Positions 23,932 to 32,472 of a stretch of DNA of 64,000 nt are shown piece by piece. This DNA is from Arcobacter sp. CECT 8986 (GTDB lineage: Bacteria > Campylobacterota > Campylobacteria > Campylobacterales > Arcobacteraceae): the NCBI RefSeq assembly GCF_004116725.1, contig NZ_PDKG01000006.1, forward strand, positions 1 through 64,000. The letters are read 5' to 3'. Under the pieces are notes generated by a model. That model worked only from the letters and a program-made list of their open reading frames with translations, had not been told where the DNA came from and searched no databases. The first letter of the stretch is position 1. Every line of letters begins with the position of its first letter. The position numbers and the translations under genes were made by a program.

Positions 23932-25026
23932 TTGTACTCTAAAGAATTAAATTCCATAAAAAAATCAAACAGATTAAGAACACGAGAGATTTTTGATGAT
24001 TCTCTTATTGACTTAGCTTCAAATGACTACTTAGGCCTTACAACAAATAAACAACTTTTTGAAGATGCTTATAAAAGAGTATTACAAGAAAATTATACAG
24101 GACCTAAATCTTCACAACTTGTAAATGGATATAACTCTATTCACAAAGAGTTTGAAGAACTTTTATGTAAAGCAAATAAATTTGAAGATGCAATAACTGT
24201 TGGTTCTGGTTTTTTAGCAAATATATCAATGATTGAAGCCTTAGTTAGAAAAGGTGATAGACTATTTATTGATGAAGATTATCATGCAAGTGGAATACTT
24301 GCAACAAAACTTCTTGAAAAAAATCAAATTATATTTTTTAAACATAATAGTATTGAAGATTTAAAAAGTAAATATAAAGAGTTTGCTGCAAATAAAAGAA
24401 ATATTATTGCGATTGAAGGTGTTTATTCAATGCAAGGGGATTTAGCAAACAAAGAGATATTTGATTTTGCAGATGAAACTAATTCACTTTTGATTGTTGA
24501 TGAAGCACATTCAAGTGGAGTTTTAGGCGATAATTTACTTGGGATATTTGATTTTTATAAAATAAAACCAAAACAAAACCACATAAAAATGGGAACTTTA
24601 GGAAAAGCATATGGAAGTTATGGGGCTTATATTCTAGCTAGTTCACATATAATTGAGTACTTACAAAACAGAGCCAAAGCAATAATTTATACAACTGCTC
24701 CATCTTTATTTGATATCTCTTTAGCTTTACAATCTTTAAAATATATTTTAGCAAATCAAGAACTTATAAAATCTAAGATTTCTAAAAACTTAAATATTGT
24801 AAAAGATATCTTAGATATTGATTCAAATAGCCTAATCATTCCAATAAATATTGGTGATAACAAAAAAGTTGTTGAACTTCAATCAAAATTGAAAGAAAAA
24901 GGCTTTTTAGTAGGTGCAATTAGACAACCAACAGTAAGTAGTGCAATTATTAGATTAATTGCAAAAATAGATATTAAAGAGAAAGATTTAATAGAAGTTT
25001 GCCAATTTTTAAAGGAAAATAGATGA
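23932..25026 (+). CDS. bioF: 8-amino-7-oxononanoate synthase-like aminotransferase
   Basis: A 364-residue PLP enzyme of the alpha-oxoamine synthase family. Likely role: condensing pimeloyl thioester with alanine in biotin synthesis. LASNDYLGL (about 23-31), SSQLVNGYNSIHKEFE and LFIDEDYHASG are family motifs. LLIVDEAHSSGVLG is the cofactor aspartate strand, and MGTLGKAYGSYGAYI carries the PLP lysine. The start is TTG with TAGGAGATATT upstream. It is a little shorter than E. coli BioF. A 2-amino-3-ketobutyrate ligase (Kbl) is possible but less likely. The next gene overlaps its end by 4 bp. Confidence 0.85.
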   Translation: MYSKELNSIKKSNRLRTREIFDDSLIDLASNDYLGLTTNKQLFEDAYKRVLQENYTGPKSSQLVNGYNSIHKEFEELLCKANKFEDAITVGSGFLANISMIEALVRKGDRLFIDEDYHASGILATKLLEKNQIIFFKHNSIEDLKSKYKEFAANKRNIIAIEGVYSMQGDLANKEIFDFADETNSLLIVDEAHSSGVLGDNLLGIFDFYKIKPKQNHIKMGTLGKAYGSYGAYILASSHIIEYLQNRAKAIIYTTAPSLFDISLALQSLKYILANQELIKSKISKNLNIVKDILDIDSNSLIIPINIGDNKKVVELQSKLKEKGFLVGAIRQPTVSSAIIRLIAKIDIKEKDLIEVCQFLKENR

Positions 25027-25256
25027 ATAAATTATTTTTATTAGCAATATTTGCAGTTGTATCTTATGCAAATGATACTATCGTCCAACCAAAAAAATGT
25101 GAAATTATTAAACTATCAAATTTTACAACATTAGTTTCTTGCGACAAACTTGATTATATAGTTCAAACAAAAGAATCAAGAAGAGATGATGAAGATAATA
25201 TGAAAAAAATCACAGTATTATCAGAAAAAGAAAACAAAATAATTATAAATAAGTGA
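25023..25256 (+). CDS. Small exported protein, uncharacterised
   Basis: A 77-residue protein not recognised by name. The first 16 residues are a signal peptide ending in SYA. The mature part of about 60 residues has two cysteines (Cys26 and Cys40) that could form a disulfide in the periplasm, then a highly charged tail. It overlaps the bioF stop by 4 bp and precedes the carbonic anhydrase by 6 bp, so it belongs to the same operon. Confidence 0.65.
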   Translation: MNKLFLLAIFAVVSYANDTIVQPKKCEIIKLSNFTTLVSCDKLDYIVQTKESRRDDEDNMKKITVLSEKENKIIINK

Positions 25257-25262
25257 GGATAG

Positions 25263-25913
25263 ATGAAAGAATTAATAAATGGTAATAAAAGATTCAGAGA
25301 AAAAAAATTCCCTCTTTTAAAAGAGAATGTTGAAAAATTAGTAAAAGAGGGACAAAGACCTGAAGTATTATTTATTGGTTGTTCTGATAGTAGAGTAACT
25401 CCTGATATAATGCTTGATATTAATCCAGGAGATATGTTCATCTTAAGAAATGTTGGAAATTTTGTTCCTCCTTTTAAATGTGACGAAGACTATCATGGAA
25501 GTGCTGCTGCAATTGAGTATGCAGTTTCAGTACTAAATGTAAAACATATTATTGTTTGTGGGCATTCACATTGTGGAGCTTGTCAAAGTTTATATATTGA
25601 TATTCCATTAGAAGAGCAAAAAGTTGTTCATGTAAAAAAATGGTTAGAGTTGGGTTATGAAGCTAAAAAGAAAACTCTAAGTATCATAAAAGATAAAAAT
25701 GACAAAGAGAAACTTTATAGACTTACAGAGAAAATATCTGTAACTTACCAACTAAAAAATCTATTAACTTATCCTGACGTAAAAAGAAGATTAGAAGATG
25801 GAAGTTTACAAATTCATGGATGGTATTATAAACTAGAAGATGGTACTATTGAGTGTTATGACCAAGAACAAGAAAAATTTAAACTATTAGAAGAGTGTGA
25901 AGATGGAAAATGA
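25263..25913 (+). CDS. can: Beta-class carbonic anhydrase
   Basis: The 216-residue zinc enzyme interconverts CO2 and bicarbonate. Zinc ligands Cys40, His101 and Cys104 are visible, with the Asp42-Arg44 dyad in CSDSRVTPD and the CGHSHCGAC motif. There is no signal peptide, so it is cytosolic. An AGTGAGGAT Shine-Dalgarno precedes the ATG. In a microaerophile it likely supplies bicarbonate to carboxylases. The gene for a small membrane protein begins inside its end. Confidence 0.95.
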   Translation: MKELINGNKRFREKKFPLLKENVEKLVKEGQRPEVLFIGCSDSRVTPDIMLDINPGDMFILRNVGNFVPPFKCDEDYHGSAAAIEYAVSVLNVKHIIVCGHSHCGACQSLYIDIPLEEQKVVHVKKWLELGYEAKKKTLSIIKDKNDKEKLYRLTEKISVTYQLKNLLTYPDVKRRLEDGSLQIHGWYYKLEDGTIECYDQEQEKFKLLEECEDGK

Positions 25914-26229
25914 GATAAGAAAAATCCCTAAAAAAACAAAAATATTAATAGCTGTTTTAATAGTTTTGATTGCAATAATTTTTGCAGTACTTACTTATTT
26001 AAAAGACTTAAGAATGGAAGAGATACTAAATTCTTTAGGATATAAAAATGTTGAAAGTATTCAAGTTATAAATAAGATGAGTGTTGAAAATAAAGAGACA
26101 AGAAAAAAAGGAACTTTATATAAAGTTCTATTTGATAATAAAGATACAAATGAAGAGTGTATTGGCTTTGTACATAAAGATTCAGAAGGTCAATACTATG
26201 ATGATTTTGATTGTAAGAAAAGTGAGTAG
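25903..26229 (+). CDS. Small single-pass membrane protein, uncharacterised
   Basis: A 108-residue protein I do not recognise. A basic N-terminus is followed by one transmembrane segment (about residues 13-34, ILIAVLIVLIAIIFAVLTYL). The remaining 75 residues should lie in the periplasm and include two cysteines near 86 and 104. The ATG at 25903 overlaps the carbonic anhydrase stop by 11 bp, and mqnE follows 2 bp after its end, so it is translated within the operon. A GTG at 25897 is an alternative start. Confidence 0.65.
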   Translation: MENEIRKIPKKTKILIAVLIVLIAIIFAVLTYLKDLRMEEILNSLGYKNVESIQVINKMSVENKETRKKGTLYKVLFDNKDTNEECIGFVHKDSEGQYYDDFDCKKSE

Positions 26230-26231
26230 AA

Positions 26232-27293
26232 ATGAGCGTATTAGAAAAACTTAAAAATAATGAAAGATTAGAATTTGAAGATGCAGTAAAACTGTATGAT
26301 TTAGAACTTTTTGAACTTGCAGAGTATGCAAATAAAATTAGAGAAGAGAAACACGGTAAAAAAACATATTTTAATATCAATAGACACATAAACCCAACAA
26401 ATGTATGTAAAGATGTATGTCAATTCTGTGCATATAGTGCAAGTAGAAAAAATCCAAATCAATATACAATGACACATGAAGAGATATTAGATGTTGTTGA
26501 GCACTCAACGCTAAATGGTATAAAAGAGGTTCATATTGTATCTGCACATAATCCAAATACTGGATTACAATGGTACCTAGATGTATTTAAAAAAATAAAA
26601 GATAAATATCCTTCAATACATGTAAAAGCACTAACAGCAGCAGAAGTTCACTTCTTAGCAACTGAGTATAATTTATCACATGAAGAGATTATAAATAAAA
26701 TGTTAGAGCATGGTGTTGATTCTATGCCAGGTGGTGGTGCAGAGATTTTTGATGAAAAAGTTAGAAAAAGAATCTGTGGTGGAAAAGTTACTTCTCAACA
26801 GTGGCTTGATATTCATAGACTTTGGCATAAAAATGGAAAAATGAGTAATGCAACTATGTTATTTGGACATATAGAATCTAGAGAAAATAGAATTGACCAT
26901 ATGCTAAGACTTAGAAAACTTCAAGATGAAACAGGTGGTTTTAATGCATTTATTCCATTAGTTTTTCAAACAAAAAATAACTATTTAAAAGTAAAACAAC
27001 CTATCACTGGTCAAGAAATTTTAAAAACATATGCAATTGCAAGAATTTTACTTGATAATATCGCTAATATAAAAGCTTATTGGGCAACATCTACAATTAA
27101 ATTAGCTTTAGTAGCTCAAGAGTTTGGAGCAAATGATTTAGATGGTACAATTGAAAAAGAAGCTATTCAAAGTGCAGCAGGTGCAGCAAGTGCGCATGGT
27201 GTACAAGTACAACAGTTTGTAGATTATATTAAAAATACTGGATTTACACCTGTTGAAAGAGACTCAATATACAACGAACTAAAAGTTTGGTAA
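26232..27293 (+). CDS. mqnE: Aminofutalosine synthase (radical SAM)
   Basis: The 353-residue radical-SAM enzyme of the futalosine route to menaquinone adds a chorismate-derived enolpyruvyl group to the adenosyl radical. The cluster motif is Cys59-x3-Cys63-x2-Cys66 in NVCKDVCQFCAYSA. ALTAAEVHFLA, DSMPGGGAEIFDEKVR and NATMLFGHIES are typical of the MqnE/MqnC/CofH group. MqnC is the main alternative, but the overall pattern fits MqnE. The futalosine pathway is usual in Campylobacterota. It is the last gene of the bioF operon and is followed by a strong palindromic terminator. Confidence 0.88.
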   Translation: MSVLEKLKNNERLEFEDAVKLYDLELFELAEYANKIREEKHGKKTYFNINRHINPTNVCKDVCQFCAYSASRKNPNQYTMTHEEILDVVEHSTLNGIKEVHIVSAHNPNTGLQWYLDVFKKIKDKYPSIHVKALTAAEVHFLATEYNLSHEEIINKMLEHGVDSMPGGGAEIFDEKVRKRICGGKVTSQQWLDIHRLWHKNGKMSNATMLFGHIESRENRIDHMLRLRKLQDETGGFNAFIPLVFQTKNNYLKVKQPITGQEILKTYAIARILLDNIANIKAYWATSTIKLALVAQEFGANDLDGTIEKEAIQSAAGAASAHGVQVQQFVDYIKNTGFTPVERDSIYNELKVW

Positions 27294-27294
27294 T

Positions 27295-27324
27295 TTTAAA
27301 CTAGAAGTTAACTTCTAGTTTAAA
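27295..27324. terminator. Perfect 30-bp palindromic terminator
   Basis: Two 15-nt arms meet with no spacer around GTTAAC and would fold into a hairpin with a small loop. It lies between the convergent mqnE and the 521-residue gene and can serve both. Confidence 0.8.
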
Positions 27325-27349
27325 TATCAAATACTTCTAAAACAATATT

Positions 27350-28915
27350 CTATTTTGGTTGATGAAACTGTAAAATAAAATCTATTTGAATTCCAGCTTC
27401 TGTATTTGTAAATGTTAGAGGATATGAAATATGAATTGAATATAATTCATTATTTAATCTATCAATAATGTCAAAGAATACTTTTGGATCTTTAACTGTA
27501 AGACTAACAGCATAATTAAAAGTAACTACATCTGATTTGAAACTAGATTTGAAATTAATCTTTGTATCTTTAGGAAAAAGAGTTTGTAGTTGTTCTGTTA
27601 CTCTAATTATTGGAATAAACTCATCTGTAATATAAGTCTCTTTATATATTTTCATCTTAGTTTCTGCTTGTTTAGCTCCACTATTTTCTATTACACCATG
27701 ATAAACAACATCTTTTTTATCTTCAAATTCAACTTTAGAGTCCTTATAAAACTTAAGAAGTTGAGGCTGCATTGTTTTTATATAAATATCATCACTTAAA
27801 AAATCTGCATTTATTGTTGAAGTATCTCTTGTAATTTCTAATTGTTTTAAAACCACATCAAATGGAATAGTATCAAATATATCTTTTACTCTATTTTTGA
27901 TTATTAAATTTCTTTCAACATGATTTGGAAGAGAGAACTGTTTTTGTACAACTACTTCTTTTTGCTCTTTTATAGTTTTATTCTCTTTTATTAAATCATT
28001 TAAAGGAATAGTTAAATATCCAACCAAAGCAACAATTACAATAGATAAAAATGTTAATAAAACTTTTGTTTTATTTTTACTTTTTTTCTTTCTTGCAATA
28101 ATAAAACTTTTGTGTTGTCTTTTATCTTTTACTAATTCAAATAGCTCTTCTTCTATTGAAATTGGATGATAAAATACATCTAACATCAACTCATTTTTTA
28201 TCTCAACAATTTGCTCTTCATTTAATTGTTTTACTGTATATAAAAATCTAACCTCTTCAATAAAAACATCATTTGTTGTTTTGTAAAATTCATTAATAAC
28301 ACTATTTATAGTATCAGTAACTTCAAAAAAATGTAACTCATCAAATAATCTTTGACCAATTACATCATTATCATAAAACTTTGTATTTTTAACACTCTCA
28401 AAAGTAGTAAAAGTTACAACTTTTGCATATTGTATTTGTCCTTTTGCATTTAGAACAACAATATATCCTTTATTGTTAAAAAATAGCACTATTAATGAAT
28501 TTGTATAAGGATTCTTTTCTATGAAAGAATTAAGAATATGAAAAGTTGAATAAATATAATCTATTCCAGTAGCTTCAAAATAATGTCTAGTTTCAAATAA
28601 TTTACTTTTTGATATAGCAATATCATACTCATTATTTAAATTTGCAGTAGCATAATCTTTTAATCTTTTTGATAGATTTCTTTTTACAAGTTTTGTATCA
28701 TCACTCATTAATAAAGTAGAAATATATGTTTTATCAATCTCTTTTTGGGATGCATTTATTTTATGAACTGCATCTCTTGGTAAGATCTCATCTTTTGATA
28801 TAAATACCGATTGACTAGATTCATTAATTTGACCATTTTCCAATTTCTTATAGTCTAATTTTAAAGAATTGTTATTTTTAATAGCCCCAATATATAAAGA
28901 GTGATTACCAAACAT
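27350..28915 (-). CDS. Membrane protein with GspL/PilMN-like layout
   Basis: A 521-residue protein, last in the HP0268-miaB operon. I have no family name for it. Residues 1-275 look cytosolic with alternating strands. A basic stretch RKKKSKNK is followed by one transmembrane segment (about 284-303). A short coiled coil and two small alpha/beta units come after, ending in VSLTVKDPKVFFDIIDRLN. This resembles GspL, or PilM fused to PilN/O: cytosolic platform, single pass, periplasmic ferredoxin-like part. A role in a pilus or secretion machine is inference. It has an AGGG Shine-Dalgarno and follows the acyltransferase by 10 bp. Confidence 0.65.
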   Translation of the reverse strand: MFGNHSLYIGAIKNNNSLKLDYKKLENGQINESSQSVFISKDEILPRDAVHKINASQKEIDKTYISTLLMSDDTKLVKRNLSKRLKDYATANLNNEYDIAISKSKLFETRHYFEATGIDYIYSTFHILNSFIEKNPYTNSLIVLFFNNKGYIVVLNAKGQIQYAKVVTFTTFESVKNTKFYDNDVIGQRLFDELHFFEVTDTINSVINEFYKTTNDVFIEEVRFLYTVKQLNEEQIVEIKNELMLDVFYHPISIEEELFELVKDKRQHKSFIIARKKKSKNKTKVLLTFLSIVIVALVGYLTIPLNDLIKENKTIKEQKEVVVQKQFSLPNHVERNLIIKNRVKDIFDTIPFDVVLKQLEITRDTSTINADFLSDDIYIKTMQPQLLKFYKDSKVEFEDKKDVVYHGVIENSGAKQAETKMKIYKETYITDEFIPIIRVTEQLQTLFPKDTKINFKSSFKSDVVTFNYAVSLTVKDPKVFFDIIDRLNNELYSIHISYPLTFTNTEAGIQIDFILQFHQPK

Positions 28916-28925
28916 TAATTTTTCC

Positions 28926-29552
28926 CTACTTTATGGCATTAATTAGCATTTTTTCTCTAATTAAAGCTTTTGCTTCTTCCATTTCTAAGTCTTTTATGTC
29001 AAATGGTTCTTGAATAAAAAACTCTAAAGTTCCAAAAGGTTTTGGCACAACAAATTTATCCCATGATTTCATTTGCCAATATTTTGTTGGCTTACAGTTA
29101 AATACTGCAATTTTACAATTACTCTTTTTGGCAATTGCTATAATTCCATCTGCAACAGAAAATCTAGGACCCCTTGGACCATCTGGTGTAATAGCAACAT
29201 CATTTTTTGCTTTTAACTCTTTTATTGTACTAATTAATGCTTTAGCACCACCTTTTGAAGATGAACCTCTAATAGAACCTATACCTAAATACTCAACAGT
29301 TCTAGTAATAGCTTCGCCATCTTTATGTTGACTAATTATCGCTTTTACTAATGAAGTTGGCCTTAGCTTTTGATAATTAAAAGGTTGCATTAATAGTTCA
29401 CCATGCCAAAAAGCCACAATAATTGGCTCATTGGGGTCAATTTTTGCATGGTGATAAACTTTTTTATTTGTTAAATAAATAAATCTAACTATTAATTGCA
29501 TAATAAAAGGTATTAATTTAATTGAAACAAAAGTCTTAATTCTTTTTTTCAT
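28926..29552 (-). CDS. DUF374 lysophospholipid acyltransferase-like protein
   Basis: A 208-residue acyltransferase-like protein. An N-terminal hydrophobic segment (about 10-30) anchors it to the membrane. IVAFWHGELLMQPF carries the conserved histidine of the DUF374 group. SQHKDGEAITR and the ITPDGPRGPRF motif are also family hallmarks. Members resemble lipid A and lysophospholipid acyltransferases, but the substrate is not known here. It follows miaB after 2 bp. Confidence 0.85.
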   Translation of the reverse strand: MKKRIKTFVSIKLIPFIMQLIVRFIYLTNKKVYHHAKIDPNEPIIVAFWHGELLMQPFNYQKLRPTSLVKAIISQHKDGEAITRTVEYLGIGSIRGSSSKGGAKALISTIKELKAKNDVAITPDGPRGPRFSVADGIIAIAKKSNCKIAVFNCKPTKYWQMKSWDKFVVPKPFGTLEFFIQEPFDIKDLEMEEAKALIREKMLINAIK

Positions 29553-29554
29553 TG

Positions 29555-30871
29555 TTATTCTACTATTTCACCTTTTAATGCAGTTCTAGTAACATCTGTA
29601 ACTTTTACATTTACAAATTTACCAAGAACATCATCACTTCCTTTTGCAAATACTTGTAAGTAGTTATCAGTATAACCTGAAACTTCTCCATTTGGTTTTA
29701 AACTCTCTACTAAAATATTTACAGTCGATCCAATCAGTTTTGGCATACACTCTTCTAAATATCTTTTGTGAAGTTCTATTAAACCTGTAAGTCTTGCACT
29801 TCCTATTTCATCATCAATCTCTAAATCTTTTAGATTTAAAGCTTCTGTTTCAGGTCTGGGAGAGTATTTAAAGTTGAAAATTTGATCAAATTTTACTTGA
29901 TTTACAACATCTAAAGTATCTTCAAAATCCTCTTGTGTTTCACCAGGGAAAGCTACAATAATATCAGTAGTAATTCTTAAATTAGGAACTAAATCTCTTA
30001 GTTTTTTTGCTCTATTTAAAAACCACTCTTTTGTATATCCTCTTTTCATAGCTCTTAAAATCTCAGTTGAACCACTTTGTAATGGCATATGAATACATTT
30101 TGAAATTTTTGGATTTTTAGCGAACTCTTCAATAAATTCATCATCCATATGTAAAGGATGAGGAGAAGTAAATCTGATTCTTTCTAGTCCATCAATTTTT
30201 GAAACATCTTGTAAAAGTTTAGTAAATGTATATTTTGGTCGTTTATCACTAAATCTTCTTCCATATGAGTTTACATTTTGCCCTAAAAGCATAACTTCCA
30301 CTGCACCATCTTCAACTGCTTTTTTAACTTGTTCTACAATCATTTCAGGAGGAATAGATATCTCTTCTCCCCTTGTATTAGGAACAATACAGTAAGTACA
30401 TTTTTTATCACAACCAATAGAGATATTTACACTTGCTCTATATTTGTTTGTTTTTGCAGGTGCAAATTCATAAGTTGACTCATCATTATCAATTGATATT
30501 TCAACTGCACCTTTTACATCTACTACATCTTTTATTTTAGAGATATTTCTAGCACCAACTACAAAATCTACATAAGGAGCTCTTTTAATAATATCTTTTC
30601 CTAGATGACTTGCAGTACAACCACATACTCCAATTTTTGCACCATCTTTTTTCTTGATATTAAATTGCCCTATTTCAGAAAATAGTTTTTGAACTGGTTT
30701 TTCTCTTACAGAACATGTATTTATAATAATTAAATCTGCATCTTCCATATTATCAGTAGTATCGTAATCTTTGTATTTTTTTAGTTCTGCAGCGATATGT
30801 TGACTGTCAGTATCGTTCATCTGACAGCCAAGAGTTTGAATAAATAATTTTTTAGATTCTTCTTTACCCAT
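29555..30871 (-). CDS. miaB: tRNA-2-methylthio-N6-dimethylallyladenosine synthase
   Basis: The 438-residue radical-SAM methylthiotransferase modifies adenosine 37 of tRNAs that read UNN codons. The N-terminal cluster cysteines are Cys16 (TLGCQMN), Cys53 (NTCSVRE) and Cys83. The radical-SAM cluster is Cys154-x3-Cys158-x2-Cys161 in GCDKKCTYCIVP. A C-terminal TRAM domain completes the protein. It is 8 bp after the HP0268-like gene, and the acyltransferase follows directly. RimO, its paralogue acting on ribosomal protein S12, is also in this window. Confidence 0.97.
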   Translation of the reverse strand: MGKEESKKLFIQTLGCQMNDTDSQHIAAELKKYKDYDTTDNMEDADLIIINTCSVREKPVQKLFSEIGQFNIKKKDGAKIGVCGCTASHLGKDIIKRAPYVDFVVGARNISKIKDVVDVKGAVEISIDNDESTYEFAPAKTNKYRASVNISIGCDKKCTYCIVPNTRGEEISIPPEMIVEQVKKAVEDGAVEVMLLGQNVNSYGRRFSDKRPKYTFTKLLQDVSKIDGLERIRFTSPHPLHMDDEFIEEFAKNPKISKCIHMPLQSGSTEILRAMKRGYTKEWFLNRAKKLRDLVPNLRITTDIIVAFPGETQEDFEDTLDVVNQVKFDQIFNFKYSPRPETEALNLKDLEIDDEIGSARLTGLIELHKRYLEECMPKLIGSTVNILVESLKPNGEVSGYTDNYLQVFAKGSDDVLGKFVNVKVTDVTRTALKGEIVE

Positions 30872-30879
30872 ATATTTAC

Positions 30880-31131
30880 CTACTTAATTAAAAGTGCATG
30901 TACCTCATACATATACTCATCATCAGCTAAACCATATTTTACTTCTCTAAAGTATACGTTAAATCCCTCTTCTTCTAAAGCATCAACTAATGCCATCATA
31001 TCTTTATGAGAATTATCTCTATCAAAATAGAAGATTTTTTCACCAGTTTTTAATAACTCTTCTTTAATTTTTTCTAATTGCACTTTTTTTGGTTTTTCAT
31101 TTAACTCATTTCTTGCAAATAATAATTCCAT
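30880..31131 (-). CDS. HP0268 family protein
   Basis: An 83-residue protein that aligns by eye with H. pylori HP0268, including IFYFDRDNSHKDMMALVDALEEEG. HP0268 has been described as a small Smr-like nicking endonuclease and ribonuclease. HP0268 is also next to miaB in H. pylori. I chose the ATG at 31131 (MELLFARNEL), which fits the homologue; an upstream ATG at 31152 would add seven residues. It heads the miaB operon and is divergent from nusA. Confidence 0.75.
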   Translation of the reverse strand: MELLFARNELNEKPKKVQLEKIKEELLKTGEKIFYFDRDNSHKDMMALVDALEEEGFNVYFREVKYGLADDEYMYEVHALLIK

Positions 31132-31212
31132 ATACCTAAACCTTTTTGTCATTTAAATTAGCTATATATTCTAGCTTAAAATGGCTTTAATTTGTATAAA
31201 AGAACTTTTAGA

Positions 31213-31218
31213 TATAAT
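31213..31218 (+). promoter_or_regulatory. -10 box of nusA-cysS
   Basis: TATAAT in TTAGATATAATATG, 66 bp before the nusA ATG. Confidence 0.6.
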
Positions 31219-31233
31219 ATGAGTCTAACAATA

Positions 31234-31265
31234 ACATTGGAAATCAAAAAAATACATTTCAATGT
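31234..31265 (+). promoter_or_regulatory. Hairpin in the nusA leader
   Basis: ACATTGGAAAT pairs with ATTTCAATGT (10 bp, one bulged G) around an 11-nt A-rich loop. It lies wholly within the 5' leader between the -10 box and the ATG. A regulatory role is only possible. Confidence 0.4.
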
Positions 31266-31284
31266 CAACAAATAAAGGGTTTTA

Positions 31285-32472
31285 ATGGATAAAATTATTG
31301 ATATTTTAGACTCAATTGCTTATGAGAAAGGTCTAAAAATTGAAGACGTGGAGCAAGCGTTAAAAGAGGCGTTAATAAAAACAGCTGAAAAAATGGTAGA
31401 TCCAACATTAAATTTCGATGCACATATAGACAGAGAAAATAAAAAACTTGAACTATTTCAAAAATTAGAAGTAGTTGAAAATGATGATGAAAGATTATCA
31501 GGTAACTCTTTAGATGAGTATAATAATTTAATTAACCCTGAAAATTTTATCACAATTGATGAAGCAAAAGATATCGACTCAGATTTAGAAATCGGTGATA
31601 GCGTAAACTATGACTTAGAATTTGAAAATATGGGTAGAAATGCAGCAACAATTTTACATAATAATTTTGAATATAAAGTTCAAAGATTCATAGAAGAAAA
31701 CCTTGTAGCAAAATATAAAAATAAAATAGGAAAAATTGTAAATGGTTCTGTAACTAGAATTGACAGAGCTGAAAATACTTTCATTGAAATTGGCGAAGTA
31801 AAAGCAATATTACCTAGAAAAAATAGAATTAAAGGTGAAACTTTTAGAGTTGGTGATAACTTAAAAGCAGTTGTAAAAGCTGTTAAAATTGATAAATCTT
31901 TAGGATTAATTATTGAAATTTCAAGAACTTCTCCTAAATTCTTAGAGGCTTTATTAGCACTTGAAGTTCCAGAAATAAAAGATGAAAGAATTATTGTAGA
32001 AGCAAGTGCAAGAATTCCAGGAAGTAGAGCAAAAATTGCACTTTCTACAACAGAAGCAAACATTGATCCAATTGGTTCAGTTGTTGGAGTTAAAGGTGTT
32101 AGAATTTCATCAGTTAGCAAAGAGTTAAATGGTGAGAGCATAGATTGTGTTGAGTATTCAACTGTACCTGAAATGTTTTTATCAAGAGCACTATCTCCTG
32201 CAATTATAACAAGTGTTGTAATTGAAAAAGAGGGAGGTTATGGAAGAAATGCAAAAGCAACTGTAACTATTCCAAGTGATCAAAAATCAAAAGCAATAGG
32301 AAAATCTGGTCTAAACATTAGACTTGCTTCTATGTTAACAAAAACAGATATTGAATTAAAAGAAATTGAAGTTAAAAATGCACTTGGTTCAACTTTTGCT
32401 TCAGATGAAACTAGTTCAGAAAATCAAGAGAAAACAACAGATACAACAGATTTAGAGGCACTATTTAAATAA
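31285..32472 (+). CDS. nusA: Transcription elongation/antitermination factor NusA
   Basis: The 395-residue RNA-polymerase-binding protein controls pausing, termination and antitermination. The N-terminal domain (MDKIIDILDSIAYEKGLKIEDVEQAL) comes first. An S1 domain lies at about 150-215 (GKIVNGSVTRIDRAENTFIE). Two KH domains follow (GSRAKIAL...DPIGSVVGVKGVRI, then SKAIGKSGLNIRLASMLT). There is no C-terminal acidic repeat as in E. coli. An AAAGGG Shine-Dalgarno precedes the ATG. The stop overlaps the cysS start by one base. Confidence 0.96.
   Translation: MDKIIDILDSIAYEKGLKIEDVEQALKEALIKTAEKMVDPTLNFDAHIDRENKKLELFQKLEVVENDDERLSGNSLDEYNNLINPENFITIDEAKDIDSDLEIGDSVNYDLEFENMGRNAATILHNNFEYKVQRFIEENLVAKYKNKIGKIVNGSVTRIDRAENTFIEIGEVKAILPRKNRIKGETFRVGDNLKAVVKAVKIDKSLGLIIEISRTSPKFLEALLALEVPEIKDERIIVEASARIPGSRAKIALSTTEANIDPIGSVVGVKGVRISSVSKELNGESIDCVEYSTVPEMFLSRALSPAIITSVVIEKEGGYGRNAKATVTIPSDQKSKAIGKSGLNIRLASMLTKTDIELKEIEVKNALGSTFASDETSSENQEKTTDTTDLEALFK

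Noticed and set aside
31680..32141. A 153-codon minus-strand frame inside nusA
   Set aside because: It is antisense to the S1-KH region of a well-supported gene, with no start signal and no recognisable family.
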